Under the pieces are notes generated by a model, which saw only the letters and a list, made by a program, of their open reading frames with translations, made no database searches and had not been told where the DNA came from. Shown here one piece after another: positions 8,745-17,172 of a stretch of 64,000 nt of DNA. This stretch comes from Ruminococcus sp. Phil11 (GTDB lineage Bacteria > Bacillota > Clostridia > Oscillospirales > Ruminococcaceae), in contig MSGZ01000007.1 of the NCBI GenBank assembly GCA_001940925.1, positions 62,001 to 126,000 of the forward strand, read 5' to 3'. The position numbers and the translations under genes were made by a program. Numbering within the stretch: position 1 is the stretch's first letter; each line of letters begins with the position of its first letter.

Positions 8745-11147
8745 TTACTGCACGCAGGAAACGGCGCAGCTTGCTTTCGTCTCTCCGCAGGTCAGCGTCA
8801 GAATGCCGCGGAACGGATACGGCGGCATCAGGAAGATCAGCTCCGGCGGAACACCCGGCGCGACGGTCTCCGGCGCAAGCGTCCGCTCTCTCAGAATGCG
8901 GTTGCCGCGGTCGTCATGCAGCGTATAGGTGATCTCCAGCCCCGGCTTTGCTGCGGCCGGGTCAATGATGAGCGGGATTCTTGTCGCGGCACCGGCCGGC
9001 AGATACAACAGTTCCGGCACGGTGAGCACCGCCTGACCGTCCTGCTCCGTCAGCAGAAATTCCGGCAGTCTGCCGCGGCTGTCGCGGTACATTTCCGTAT
9101 AGGTGCGCATCTGCGCGGCGCAGGTGTTCTGCTTTTCGAGCTCCGCAGACCAGCGGCGGATTTTTTCCGCACTCTCCGCAGGAAACCGCTCCGCGTCATA
9201 GGTTTGAGAAAGCCCTGCAAAAATCTGTCTGTCCTCATAAAGTGAACCGTAGAAGTTCTCGAACACCAGTGCTTTCGGCTGATACATCAGCCGCCAGTCC
9301 GAAATGCTGCCCGGCCAGCTCACGGAGAGGAACCGCTCCGCGGCGAACATATCCGGATGCTTTGCGATACAATAATCAAAATAGCTGCTCCATTCGTCAT
9401 TGCCGGACATCTCGATTCCCGGAAAAGCATCCAGCATTTCGAGGTAGAGCTTCCGGTCAATGATCTGCGGCTGATGCGACGCATACATCAGCGTCGGCAG
9501 CCGGTGTTCCGTCAGCAGATCGCGCGTGCGGAACATGGAGCGGTCAAACGAAGAATAATCGTCCTGCGTGCCGCGCCAGTCCTTCAGGTCGTAGCAGTAA
9601 TACGCCTGATATCTGCCGTTTTTGATGAAGCATTCCTGCGTGACCGGCATCAGCGGACGGTAATCGTCATCGGTCATGATGAACACATCGTCGAGCGGTG
9701 CGCGGCGCATCATCAGGCAGCGCAGGAACAGATTGCGCGTGCTGTGATCCTCCGGCAGAGCGGCACCGTCCAGAAGCTGCTCATCCGTAAAGAAAGAAAG
9801 CTGGATGCGGCCGTGCCATTTCTCTTTAAGCTCCGCGACATTCCGCTCCGGACAGCAGATCAGCAGCCGCTCGATGAACGGCATACAGGCGTCCAGATAC
9901 GGCAGCGTGCGCAGCAGATCGGCGTTTCTGGCGGTGAGCATCACCATCTGCGTGACGCGGGTATCCGCCGGAACGGTGCCTTGAATGCGTCCTGCATTCC
10001 GGAGTGCCTGCGCCATTTCTTCAGCAGCGGTATCCCATGTGCGCGGACGGTATGCCGCGATCGCGGCGCGCTTTTTCTGGTAGGCGTCGGGGTCCGCGAG
10101 CAGCGCGTCCACGGCTGCCAGCAGCGAATCGACGCTGGTATTGTCAAAGTAATCGGCCATGTCGCCGCCGACCTCGCGCAGCACCGGGATATCCGATGCC
10201 AGCACCGGCGTGCCGTTCAGAAACGCCTCCACGATTGGCAGGCCGAAGCCCTCGTTCTTGGTCGGAAATGCGACTGCCAGCGCATTCTGATAGAGCCGCT
10301 GCACCGTTGCATCGGAAGGCCCCTGCACAAAGAACAGGTCCTTTCCGTTCTTCGGGTGCTTTGAGATCTCCTTGACAAACTCGTTCATGTTCCAGCCGAC
10401 GCGCCCCGCGAACACGACCTTGATGCCGCGCTTTGCCAGCGCATTGACGGCATCAAACAGCAGTCTGTGGTTCTTCCGCGGCTCGACCGTGCCGACCATG
10501 AGCAGGTAGCGGTACGGCGTCAGCTGTGCAAAGAGGTTCTCGTCCGCCTTGCCCTGATCGGCGGCCTTTTTCGCGAAATCTCCGCCCAGCGGCACGACCG
10601 TGCACGGCGGCGGTTCAAGCTCCAATTGTCCGCAGAGCGTGTGCAGGGCAGCTTTGGTTGCCTCCGCATTGCAGATGATGCGGTCTGCATACTGCAGCAC
10701 GGCAGATGTCCACGAGAGGAACTGCCGGAGCGTCTGCGAATGAAAATACTGCGGCTCTGTCACAGGAATCAGATCATACAAATGTGAAACGACTGTCACA
10801 CCGCGGTTTTTCAGCCGCGGGAACAGCCAGCTCCGCTGCATCGGCATATTCCATGCGCTGTCGATATCGAAAAAGACCGCATCGGTCGGGATATCCTCCG
10901 GCCTGATGATCTGCGGGATGCCGGTGCCGTAGGGGCTGCCCTCCTGCTCGGTATAATATTTTGTAAATGCCGCCTGCGGCAGCACGCGCCACGCCGTATG
11001 GGACGGCAGATCTGCCAGCAGCGTGACAGACAGTGTCGGGTCTTTCAGCATCCGCAGCACGATCTCCTTTGCGACGCGCTGGATACCGGTCGTGAAAGGC
11101 GTCAGACAGAGCCGCGACAGGTCGATATAAATGCGTGTATCTGCCAT
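8745..11147 (-). CDS. Large glycosyltransferase: GT-B domain plus second transferase-like domain
   Basis: An 800-residue protein. Residues 1-375 form a GT4-type GT-B glycosyltransferase: TGIQRVAKEIV at the N-terminus, the hinge MVGTVEPRKNH, and the nucleotide-sugar motif NEGFGLPIVEAFLNGTPVLASD. Residues about 395-690 form a second domain with VFIMTDDDYRPLMPVTQE, a DDD motif that faintly recalls GT-A or Stealth-type phosphotransferase sites. The last 100 residues look like an Ig-like beta domain. It is likely to build a surface polysaccharide or glycan; the acceptor is unknown. AAGGAG-like bases at its start overlap the end of the preceding DUF4214-like gene. Confidence 0.8.
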   Translation of the reverse strand: MADTRIYIDLSRLCLTPFTTGIQRVAKEIVLRMLKDPTLSVTLLADLPSHTAWRVLPQAAFTKYYTEQEGSPYGTGIPQIIRPEDIPTDAVFFDIDSAWNMPMQRSWLFPRLKNRGVTVVSHLYDLIPVTEPQYFHSQTLRQFLSWTSAVLQYADRIICNAEATKAALHTLCGQLELEPPPCTVVPLGGDFAKKAADQGKADENLFAQLTPYRYLLMVGTVEPRKNHRLLFDAVNALAKRGIKVVFAGRVGWNMNEFVKEISKHPKNGKDLFFVQGPSDATVQRLYQNALAVAFPTKNEGFGLPIVEAFLNGTPVLASDIPVLREVGGDMADYFDNTSVDSLLAAVDALLADPDAYQKKRAAIAAYRPRTWDTAAEEMAQALRNAGRIQGTVPADTRVTQMVMLTARNADLLRTLPYLDACMPFIERLLICCPERNVAELKEKWHGRIQLSFFTDEQLLDGAALPEDHSTRNLFLRCLMMRRAPLDDVFIMTDDDYRPLMPVTQECFIKNGRYQAYYCYDLKDWRGTQDDYSSFDRSMFRTRDLLTEHRLPTLMYASHQPQIIDRKLYLEMLDAFPGIEMSGNDEWSSYFDYCIAKHPDMFAAERFLSVSWPGSISDWRLMYQPKALVFENFYGSLYEDRQIFAGLSQTYDAERFPAESAEKIRRWSAELEKQNTCAAQMRTYTEMYRDSRGRLPEFLLTEQDGQAVLTVPELLYLPAGAATRIPLIIDPAAAKPGLEITYTLHDDRGNRILRERTLAPETVAPGVPPELIFLMPPYPFRGILTLTCGETKASCAVSCVQ

Positions 11148-11151
11148 GCGC

Positions 11152-11634
11152 TCACTCCTTCCCCGCCGCTTTTTTCGCGAGCTTCTGCATGAAGCGCGGC
11201 ATTTTCTGATACATGCGCACCAGACGCTGCGGCATCGCCTGCGCAGAGATCAGCAGATTCTGCTGCTCCCCGTCCGTGATCTGCAGCGGACAGTCCGTCA
11301 GCGGGATGCGGTTGCTTTTGTATTCCCCGGACTGCATGATCGTTTTCAGCACAAGCGTCTGCAGCTCCTGCGGCGGCAGGCTCAGACTGCCCTGCCACGA
11401 TTCCCGCGACGGATCGTCGAGCGGTCTGCCGAGCAGCAGCAGATAGGCTGCCTCAAGAAAATCCGCGTTGTCCAGCCCCGCAAGCTGCCGGTAGGAGACT
11501 TTGTCCGGCGCGGCTGCCGTGACCGCGGAAAAGACCGCTTCGGTGCAGGGCATCTTCCCGCCGGCATTCTGTATCCGTTCCGCGGCAATGCGGTAGATCG
11601 TGCGCGCAAGCGCATCGTCGGTATAGGTTTTCAT
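11152..11634 (-). CDS. DUF4214-like protein
   Basis: A 160-residue protein without signal peptide. The segment EAAYLLLLGRPLDDPSRESW followed by a serine-rich turn and a MQSGEY ending resembles the DUF4214 / phycobilisome-linker-like repeat, in which a (Y/L)LLGRxPD core precedes an S-EY/F ending. DUF4214 modules often accompany glycosyltransferases and surface polysaccharide loci. It lies four bases upstream of the large glycosyltransferase and downstream of rnr, with GGAGG 7 bases before its ATG. The basic C-terminus (KKAAGKE) is unremarkable. The function is inferred only from its neighbour. Confidence 0.65.
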   Translation of the reverse strand: MKTYTDDALARTIYRIAAERIQNAGGKMPCTEAVFSAVTAAAPDKVSYRQLAGLDNADFLEAAYLLLLGRPLDDPSRESWQGSLSLPPQELQTLVLKTIMQSGEYKSNRIPLTDCPLQITDGEQQNLLISAQAMPQRLVRMYQKMPRFMQKLAKKAAGKE

Positions 11635-11650
11635 CCGAATACCTCCGGTA

Positions 11651-13885
11651 TTATGGTTTCAGTTCTGTCTCAGCGAGCACAAAGTCAATGTTTCCGCTGT
11701 TGACGTCGGCGCGGGTGACCGTGACGCGCACCGGCATCCCGAGCGTGAATGTCCGCTTCGAGTTGACCGCGCGCATCGAGAAGAAGCCGTCTGTCTGATA
11801 TTCGTCCAGCGGGAGCGAATCCAGCGAGATCAGGCCCTCCGCCGTATTCGGCAGCATGACGTAAATGCCGAAATCCGCCAGGCCGGAGACAGCACCCTCA
11901 AATTCCTCACCGATATGCTGCTTTGCCCATTCCGCACGGTAGCGGTCGTCGCAGTCGCGTTCCAGCTGCATTGCGCGCTGCTCGGTGCTCGTACCGGCCT
12001 GCGCAGCATCCTCCGCGAATTTCTTTGCATATTCGGGCTTTTCCCCTGCCAGATACGCCGACAGGATCCGGTGGATCGCCAGATCGGGATAGCGGCGGAT
12101 CGGGGACGTAAAATGTGCGTAGTCTGTCAAAGCAAGCCCGAAATGTCCGATCGGCTCGGTCTCGTAATCCGCCTTTGCCATGCTCCGCAGCACCATCTGA
12201 TGCACAGCCGGCTTCAGCGGACTGTCTGCCGCATTGGCAAGCACCTGCGCGTAATCCTTCGGCTTCGGGTCATCGAGCGCGGGGTGCGGGATCTCCAGAC
12301 GGTTCAGTGCCTCGGCCAGCCGGATCGCCTTTTCCTCCGGCGGCTTCGCGTGCACGCGGTATACAAACGGAAGGTGCTTTTCCTTTGCGAGCCGTGCCGC
12401 CGCCTCATTCGCGAGCAGCATACATTCTTCGATCAGCTCCTCACCTGCCGCACGCGTCCGCGGCATGACATCGGTGCAGACGCCGTTTTCGTCGAGCAGG
12501 AATGCGCTTTCCTCCGCCTCGATCGACGGCGCGCCTCTCCGTTTTCTTGCAGCAAGACGCTGCTCCCGCAGTTCATTCAGCAGCAGCAGGGAATCCTTCA
12601 CCGCCGCGTATTTTTCTTCCAGCTCCGGCGATGCGGTGCCGTCGAGGATCGCATTGACCTCGCGGTATACGCCCTTGACCGCCGAGCGGATCACGGTTTT
12701 CTCAAAGCGATAGCTGCGGATCTCGCCCTCATGATCGAGCTCCAGCAGCGCGGAAAACGCCAGTCTGTCCACATCCGGATGCAGCGAGCAGATGCCGTTG
12801 CTCAGTGCCTTCGGCAGCATCGGGATGACCTGATCGGCATAATAAATGCTCGTGCCGCGGGAGATCGCCTCTTTATCCAGCGCGGAATCCTGCGTCACAT
12901 AATGCGACACATCCGCGATGTGCACGCCGAGCCGGTAGCCCTGCTCCGTTTTCGCGATCGAGATCGCGTCGTCAAGGTCTTTCGCATCCCAGCCGTCGAT
13001 CGTGAAGATGATATCCTCCGGCTGGCGCAGATCCAGTCTGCCGTTCAATTCCTCATCGGGGATGCCCGCGGCTTCGAGACGCTCCGCCTCTGCCTGTACA
13101 TCGGGCGGGAACTCGACTGGAACGCCGCTGACCGTCACGAGTGCTTCGCAGCAGGCCTTTGCGGATTCCGCACTGCCGAGTGACACATCCACACGCACCA
13201 CATGCTCGGAATGCCGGTCGCCGCGCCTTGTCACGGTCGCAAGCACCTTGTCGCCTTCATGGCCGAGCCAGTCGGCTGCATTCTCAATTTCCAGCGTTCT
13301 GCGGCAGAGCGTATCCGGCAGGAAGCGCAGCTCGCCGCCGTCCTCGATCAGCATACCAGAGGTCTGCACCGCCGCCGGGACAATGACCGTCTGCACGGTG
13401 CCTTCCGGGGTGCCGTCGCGCTCGCCGGTCGGGAGCATCAGCACGAGATCGCCGGGCATCGCGCCCTTTAGTTCTCTGCCGGGAATGAAATATTCGCGGC
13501 CGTCCGCCTCCGATTTTGCAAAGCCGAATGTCCGGCTGATGCGGACGATCTGTGCGCGGAGCATCCCCGCCGCCTCCGCATAGACATAGCCGTTCCGGCG
13601 TTCCGCGACCGTACCTTCTGCGATCAGGCGTTTCAGTGCCCGCAGATAGGCGGCCTGTCCCTTGCCGCGGCATTTCGATGCGAGATCGGCGCGGGAAACG
13701 GGTCTGCCGTTTGCTTTTTTTACAAATGTCGTGATGCGGTTCGCAAAGTGCTGGATCTGCTCCTCCGGAACCTCGATCTCCGACATTCCCTCGTATTCCT
13801 TTTTGCTCCGGACTGCGCCGCGGCGGTCAGTCTGCTTCATACTGCTGCGCGCCTTCGGCTTGTGCGCATGTGCACGCTTTGCCAT
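11651..13885 (-). CDS. rnr: Ribonuclease R
   Basis: A 744-residue RNase II/R-family 3'-5' exoribonuclease. In order: a basic N-terminal tail and winged helix (about 35-100), cold-shock OB domains (about 105-260), the RNB catalytic domain, and a C-terminal S1 domain (about 655-740, IGEEFEGAVSGLADFGIYVML). The catalytic magnesium-binding aspartates are in TIDGWDAKDLDDAISI near residue 300, with HIADVSHYV downstream. AAAGGGGG precedes the ATG. A promoter lies at 13939-13967. It heads the minus-strand run through to 7135. Confidence 0.96.
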   Translation of the reverse strand: MAKRAHAHKPKARSSMKQTDRRGAVRSKKEYEGMSEIEVPEEQIQHFANRITTFVKKANGRPVSRADLASKCRGKGQAAYLRALKRLIAEGTVAERRNGYVYAEAAGMLRAQIVRISRTFGFAKSEADGREYFIPGRELKGAMPGDLVLMLPTGERDGTPEGTVQTVIVPAAVQTSGMLIEDGGELRFLPDTLCRRTLEIENAADWLGHEGDKVLATVTRRGDRHSEHVVRVDVSLGSAESAKACCEALVTVSGVPVEFPPDVQAEAERLEAAGIPDEELNGRLDLRQPEDIIFTIDGWDAKDLDDAISIAKTEQGYRLGVHIADVSHYVTQDSALDKEAISRGTSIYYADQVIPMLPKALSNGICSLHPDVDRLAFSALLELDHEGEIRSYRFEKTVIRSAVKGVYREVNAILDGTASPELEEKYAAVKDSLLLLNELREQRLAARKRRGAPSIEAEESAFLLDENGVCTDVMPRTRAAGEELIEECMLLANEAAARLAKEKHLPFVYRVHAKPPEEKAIRLAEALNRLEIPHPALDDPKPKDYAQVLANAADSPLKPAVHQMVLRSMAKADYETEPIGHFGLALTDYAHFTSPIRRYPDLAIHRILSAYLAGEKPEYAKKFAEDAAQAGTSTEQRAMQLERDCDDRYRAEWAKQHIGEEFEGAVSGLADFGIYVMLPNTAEGLISLDSLPLDEYQTDGFFSMRAVNSKRTFTLGMPVRVTVTRADVNSGNIDFVLAETELKP

Positions 13886-13938
13886 GCGGATGCCCCCTTT
13901 CAGAATTGTGTCCTGCGGAAAGATTCTGTATTCTTTTT

Positions 13939-13967
13939 ATTATACCATATTATACGGTGAAATGCAA
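13939..13967 (-). promoter_or_regulatory. Sigma-A promoter of rnr
   Basis: On the minus strand: TTGCAT, 17 bases, TATAAT. Its -10 lies about 55 bases before the rnr ATG. Confidence 0.8.
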
Positions 13968-14101
13968 TGATTTCGGCACGAAAATTCAACAGCGGCGGCG
14001 GGGAGCCCATTCCGAAGGATGACGCATTCCCCGTACAGCCATGCAAGCAAAAGAATGCGGTGCGCCTCAAAGGGGTCAAGGGGTCAGGAAAGCGGGGGCT
14101 C

Positions 14102-14180
14102 GGGGGCGAAAACCCAGGGGGATAGGGGGAATTAGCGACGCAGTCGCGCTTTCCCCCTGTCCTCCTGGGTTGTCACCCCC
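14102..14180. repeat. Long imperfect inverted repeat
   Basis: Left arm GGGGGCGAAAACCCAGGGGG (14102-14121) continues into ATAGGGGGAA. The right arm at about 14150-14180 is complementary with a few mismatches (TTTCCCCCTG, CTCCTGGGTT, then CACCCCC). The apex holds a second small palindrome, AGCGAC/GTCGC. The 13970-14580 stretch otherwise holds only the hairpin at 14442-14473; a frame at 14041-14475 has no support as a gene. Confidence 0.7.
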
Positions 14181-14441
14181 GAAATTGCGCCCCGCGCCCA
14201 ACAAAAGAAACATCCGGATAATGGAAAAAGCGAGGATGCTAAAACATTCTCAGCAAGTATATAATCCCGCAATCAATATTCAATTGTCAAGTTTCCAAAG
14301 CGCATCCTGTCTTCGGCTGTCAGCAGGGAACGAGTGCCCTAATACATCGCCCCGCTCAGCGCACATGCCGCAATGCTGCGATTCCGGTACACCGAATACC
14401 GCAAGCATTCGTATCGCTCTCTGCATAGACTGCAGAAACAC

Positions 14442-14473
14442 AAAAAAGTTGCACGTTTCAGTGCAACTTTTTT
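14442..14473. terminator. Perfect bidirectional hairpin
   Basis: AAAAAAGTTGCAC and GTGCAACTTTTTT form a perfect 13-bp stem around GTTTCA. It has the form of a rho-independent terminator in both directions, although no clear gene ends here. Confidence 0.7.
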
Positions 14474-14582
14474 GATTCCGGATACAATTTGACAGTGTTT
14501 CGGAGACAATTCCGCAGTTTATTCTCTCAACTGCTCTTCAATCCCAAGTCCCCTTTTACAGACGACCTTCCGCAGATAATTT

Positions 14583-14720
14583 GTGATAAATATGTCACAC
14601 CTCACAAATCCCCTGTCTCTTTTTTGTGCAGCCCTCCAAAAGTGATGTTTTTGTCACTTTCCTATTGACAAGCTGCTCGCCGTGTGATATAATTGTCACA
14701 AGAGGTGAGAAATACATCAC
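14583..14720 (+). promoter_or_regulatory. Four-site operator array GTGA-N8-TCAC around a consensus promoter
   Basis: Four palindromes GTGA-N8-TCAC occur at 14583-14598, 14642-14657, 14684-14699 and 14705-14720. The third overlaps the -10 box and the fourth covers the start of the transcript. The adjacent operon encodes a small XRE repressor, a natural candidate for binding them. Confidence 0.8.
14665..14693 (+). promoter_or_regulatory. Perfect consensus sigma-A promoter
   Basis: TTGACA (14665-14670), 17 bases, TATAAT (14688-14693). Both hexamers are consensus; strong transcription is expected unless repressed at the overlapping palindromes. Confidence 0.92.
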
Positions 14721-14740
14721 CCAGAAAGGACGTAATCATC

Positions 14741-15124
14741 ATGAAACTATCTGAAAAGAAAATCAAAACCCTGAAATCCTATCACGCAATGCTCGCAGCT
14801 CTTTCCGTACTCGGCGTACTGTGGGTGCTCTTCATTGACAACTGGGGCGATGCGTTCGTCTGGCTGCCGATCGTTGTCGGCGTCTGCTTTGACGGCAAAT
14901 ACGAAAAAGCCGACGAGCTCGCCAAACTGAACATCCATAAGGCCAATACCGCTGCCATGTGGCTGCTGTTTGCCGCATTCGCAGTGTTAGGAATGTTTGC
15001 GAAAGCACATACGATCCTGCCTGCATATATCGTCATTGTCATTTGTGCGGTGCTCGCGATCCGGAGCGCGCTGTTCCTGTTCTTTGATATGACGCCTTTC
15101 AGCGGGGAGAAAGCCGATGGCTGA
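14741..15124 (+). CDS. Small membrane protein in an XRE-regulated pair
   Basis: A 127-residue protein with about three or four membrane helices (residues about 15-32, 34-48, 68-85, 90-112) separated by a short charged loop GKYEKADELAKLN. No family is recognised, although membrane proteins of this size paired with an 8-kDa XRE regulator are common in Firmicutes. The ATG at 14741 follows AGAAAGGA. Starts further upstream would lie inside the operator region and are rejected. Its 3' end overlaps the regulator start by eight bases. Confidence 0.8.
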   Translation: MKLSEKKIKTLKSYHAMLAALSVLGVLWVLFIDNWGDAFVWLPIVVGVCFDGKYEKADELAKLNIHKANTAAMWLLFAAFAVLGMFAKAHTILPAYIVIVICAVLAIRSALFLFFDMTPFSGEKADG

Positions 15125-15326
15125 ACTGCAGACGAAAATCAAGGAATACCGCGCCCGTTTCAACATGAGCCAGTCCGAACTGGCCGAGATGACCGGCGTC
15201 CGGCGCGAGACGATCATCCGGCTGGAAAAAGGGCAGTATAACCCCTCTCTGAAGCTGGCCATGGATATCGCAAAAATCTTCGGCACGACCGTCGAGGAGA
15301 TCTTCACCTTCACCGATGACCAATAA
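15117..15326 (+). CDS. XRE-family transcriptional regulator (YozG/YgzD type)
   Basis: A 69-residue protein that is almost entirely one HTH_3 domain: MSQSELAEMTGVRRETIIRLEKG is the helix-turn-helix (about residues 18-40), then NPSLKLAMDIAKIFGTTVEEIF. It overlaps the preceding membrane-protein gene, so the two are co-translated. By its size and location it probably autoregulates the operon through the four GTGA-N8-TCAC palindromes upstream; that assignment is inference. Confidence 0.92.
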   Translation: MAELQTKIKEYRARFNMSQSELAEMTGVRRETIIRLEKGQYNPSLKLAMDIAKIFGTTVEEIFTFTDDQ

Positions 15327-15366
15327 CATAAAAGGGATGCCGCGCAAACAGCCCCTGATAAACAGC

Positions 15367-15400
15367 AACGCCCTGCACTCGGATGAGCACAGGGCGTTTT
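15367..15400. terminator. Bidirectional terminator between XRE gene and secG
   Basis: ACGCCCTG / CAGGGCGT stem followed by TTTTG on the plus strand, between convergent genes. Confidence 0.8.
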
Positions 15401-15414
15401 GTTTCAGTTCAGTA

Positions 15415-15672
15415 TCACTTCAGATAGACCGGAACGATCGTGATGACCAGCGTGACCACAAAGAAGATAATCATGAGCCACTTGGTCCATTTCTTGAGGA
15501 TCGCTTCCTTCGTGTTGCCCTCATTCTTGCTGAAAGCAGAATCGTAGGAGCCGCCGGTGATCGCAGAGGTCATATTCTGATCCTGCTTCTGGTCCTGCAT
15601 CAGGCCAAAGAGGATAATCAGTGCACAGGAAAGCAGCAGAATAACGCCGCCGACAATTTCAAAAATTTTCAT
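15415..15672 (-). CDS. secG: Preprotein translocase subunit SecG
   Basis: An 85-residue protein with two membrane helices (about residues 5-25 and 62-82) joined by the loop MQDQKQDQNMTSAITGG, typical of SecG in the SecYEG translocon. It supports export of proteins such as the many secreted enzymes in this window. The start MKIFEIVGG (15672) is preferred because AGAAAGGA lies directly against an alternative ATG at 15684, leaving no spacer for that one. Confidence 0.93.
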   Translation of the reverse strand: MKIFEIVGGVILLLSCALIILFGLMQDQKQDQNMTSAITGGSYDSAFSKNEGNTKEAILKKWTKWLMIIFFVVTLVITIVPVYLK

Positions 15673-15737
15673 GATTTGGAACATTCCTTTCTGAGCTGTA
15701 GCTGCCGCACGGTGTCCGTCGGCAAACGATTGCTTTT

Positions 15738-15766
15738 AGTATATCATACTTTCAGGAAAAATGCAA
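15738..15766 (-). promoter_or_regulatory. Sigma-A promoter of secG
   Basis: Minus strand TTGCAT, 17 bases, TATACT, about 60 bases upstream of secG. Confidence 0.75.
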
Positions 15767-15868
15767 GCGTTTTTCCAAAAAAAATTGCGTCTGCACAAAA
15801 AGATTCCGTCATTTCGGCAGCTTTTTTCTGTGAAACATGAATAATGCGTGAAAAAAACAGGCGGAGAC

Positions 15869-15897
15869 TTGTAAAAACGGCGCGGATGTGTTACAAT
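15869..15897 (+). promoter_or_regulatory. Sigma-A promoter of the RING-domain gene
   Basis: TTGTAA (15869-15874), 17 bases, TACAAT (15892-15897), about 40 bases before the ATG at 15937. Confidence 0.75.
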
Positions 15898-15936
15898 AGA
15901 TACGGATTACAGGACACAACGGAAAGGCAGGAGCTT

Positions 15937-16818
15937 ATGCAGGAATATCAGAAGCAGCCGTGCATTGTCTGCGGGGAGCTGTTCAACAAGGATGACGACA
16001 TCGTGACCTGTCCGGAATGCGGCACGCCGTATCACCGGGCTTGCTGGCAGAAAGAGGGCCAGTGCATCAATCTGCAGCTGCATCAGTCCGGCGAAAGCTG
16101 GATGGTTCAGCGCAAACGCGAGCTGGATGCGGAACGTGCCGCAGCCCGGCGCGCAGAGGAAGCAGAACAGGCTGCCGCCCGCGAGCGCGGCGAAGGCCCG
16201 CAGACCTTCGATGCAGGCATTTACGACGGCGTAAGGCTGGATTCGGATGATCCCTGTCTCGGCATGGATCCGGAGGAACAGCTCGGGAATGCCACGATCC
16301 GCGAGACGGCGGAATTCGTCGGCACGAACCGGTTTTACTATCTGCCGATGTTCCGGCTGATGAAGCGCACCGGAAAGAAGCTGTCATTCAATTTCCTGAG
16401 CCTGCTGTTTCCGCATATCTATTTTGCGAACCGGAAAATGTGGGGGCTTGCGCTGACCTCGCTGATCGTGCGCGTGCTGCTGGACGTCCCCTCCGCGATC
16501 AAGATGATGAACGACTCGTTCCAGATCACGGTTCCGTGGGCGAATATTGAGACGGCCGGGTTCCAGACCGTCAGCAAGCTCTGCACGGTGCTGTATGTTG
16601 TTTTTGCCCTGCTGTGGGGGCTCGGTGCAAATTATTTTTACTATCGCTTTACGCAGCGGAAGATCAACGGGCTCCGCAAGACGGCAGGCTCCAAAGAGGA
16701 GCTTTATGCGAAGCTGAAAAGCGAGGGCGGCACCAGTCTGACGAATGTCGTACTGATTATTCTGCAGCAGTTGTGCTTCAGCTTTGCGCTGGCATTTGTA
16801 TTGATGTATGTTCGCTGA
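15937..16818 (+). CDS. Prokaryotic RING-finger / DUF2628 membrane protein
   Basis: A 293-residue protein. The N-terminus carries a zinc-binding RING-like cluster: CIVCG, then CPECGTPYHRACWQ and C at about residue 47, matching the prokaryotic RING family 1. A charged Glu/Ala/Arg coiled segment follows (about 60-95). The C-terminal half has about three membrane helices and resembles DUF2628. The role is unknown. GGCAGGAG precedes the ATG at 15937, so an in-frame extension back to 15844, which would include the promoter, is rejected. Confidence 0.8.
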   Translation: MQEYQKQPCIVCGELFNKDDDIVTCPECGTPYHRACWQKEGQCINLQLHQSGESWMVQRKRELDAERAAARRAEEAEQAAARERGEGPQTFDAGIYDGVRLDSDDPCLGMDPEEQLGNATIRETAEFVGTNRFYYLPMFRLMKRTGKKLSFNFLSLLFPHIYFANRKMWGLALTSLIVRVLLDVPSAIKMMNDSFQITVPWANIETAGFQTVSKLCTVLYVVFALLWGLGANYFYYRFTQRKINGLRKTAGSKEELYAKLKSEGGTSLTNVVLIILQQLCFSFALAFVLMYVR

Positions 16819-16857
16819 CCGTGCGGGCGGTGCGGCGGATGCTTGCACAACAAAATC

Positions 16858-16896
16858 AAAACAGGCGTTGGCTGATAGCTGCTGACGCCTGTTTTT
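16858..16896. terminator. Rho-independent terminator
   Basis: AAACAGGCGT / ACGCCTGTTT stem with TTTTTG after it, 40 bases past the RING gene stop. The remaining 16900-17170 holds only short GC palindromes. Confidence 0.85.
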
Positions 16897-17172
16897 GTTT
16901 CCCTGCGGAATCGGAAGCGGGAAGTCATCGCTGCGCGCCCGCTTTCCTTACCCGCTCCTCTCCGGGGCGCATTGCTGACTTTTGTTTGTTCGCTGATTTT
17001 CTATACGCTTTCAGATACCTTTCGCATTGGGAGCACGAACGTCACAGAAGCCGCGAATAGCGGCGTGTGTTATAATTGTTGGGGGAGCTTCGCTCACCGT
17101 CCCCGAAGGAAAACGGCTGTCGGCCCTGCCGACCCGGAGAAAATCGCCGGCGGGGGCTCCCCGCCCGACCGT

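Noticed and set aside
14041..14475. A 144-codon frame in the gap before the XRE operon
   Set aside because: No RBS, the frame crosses the long inverted repeat and runs into the hairpin at 14442-14473, and the product has no recognisable fold.
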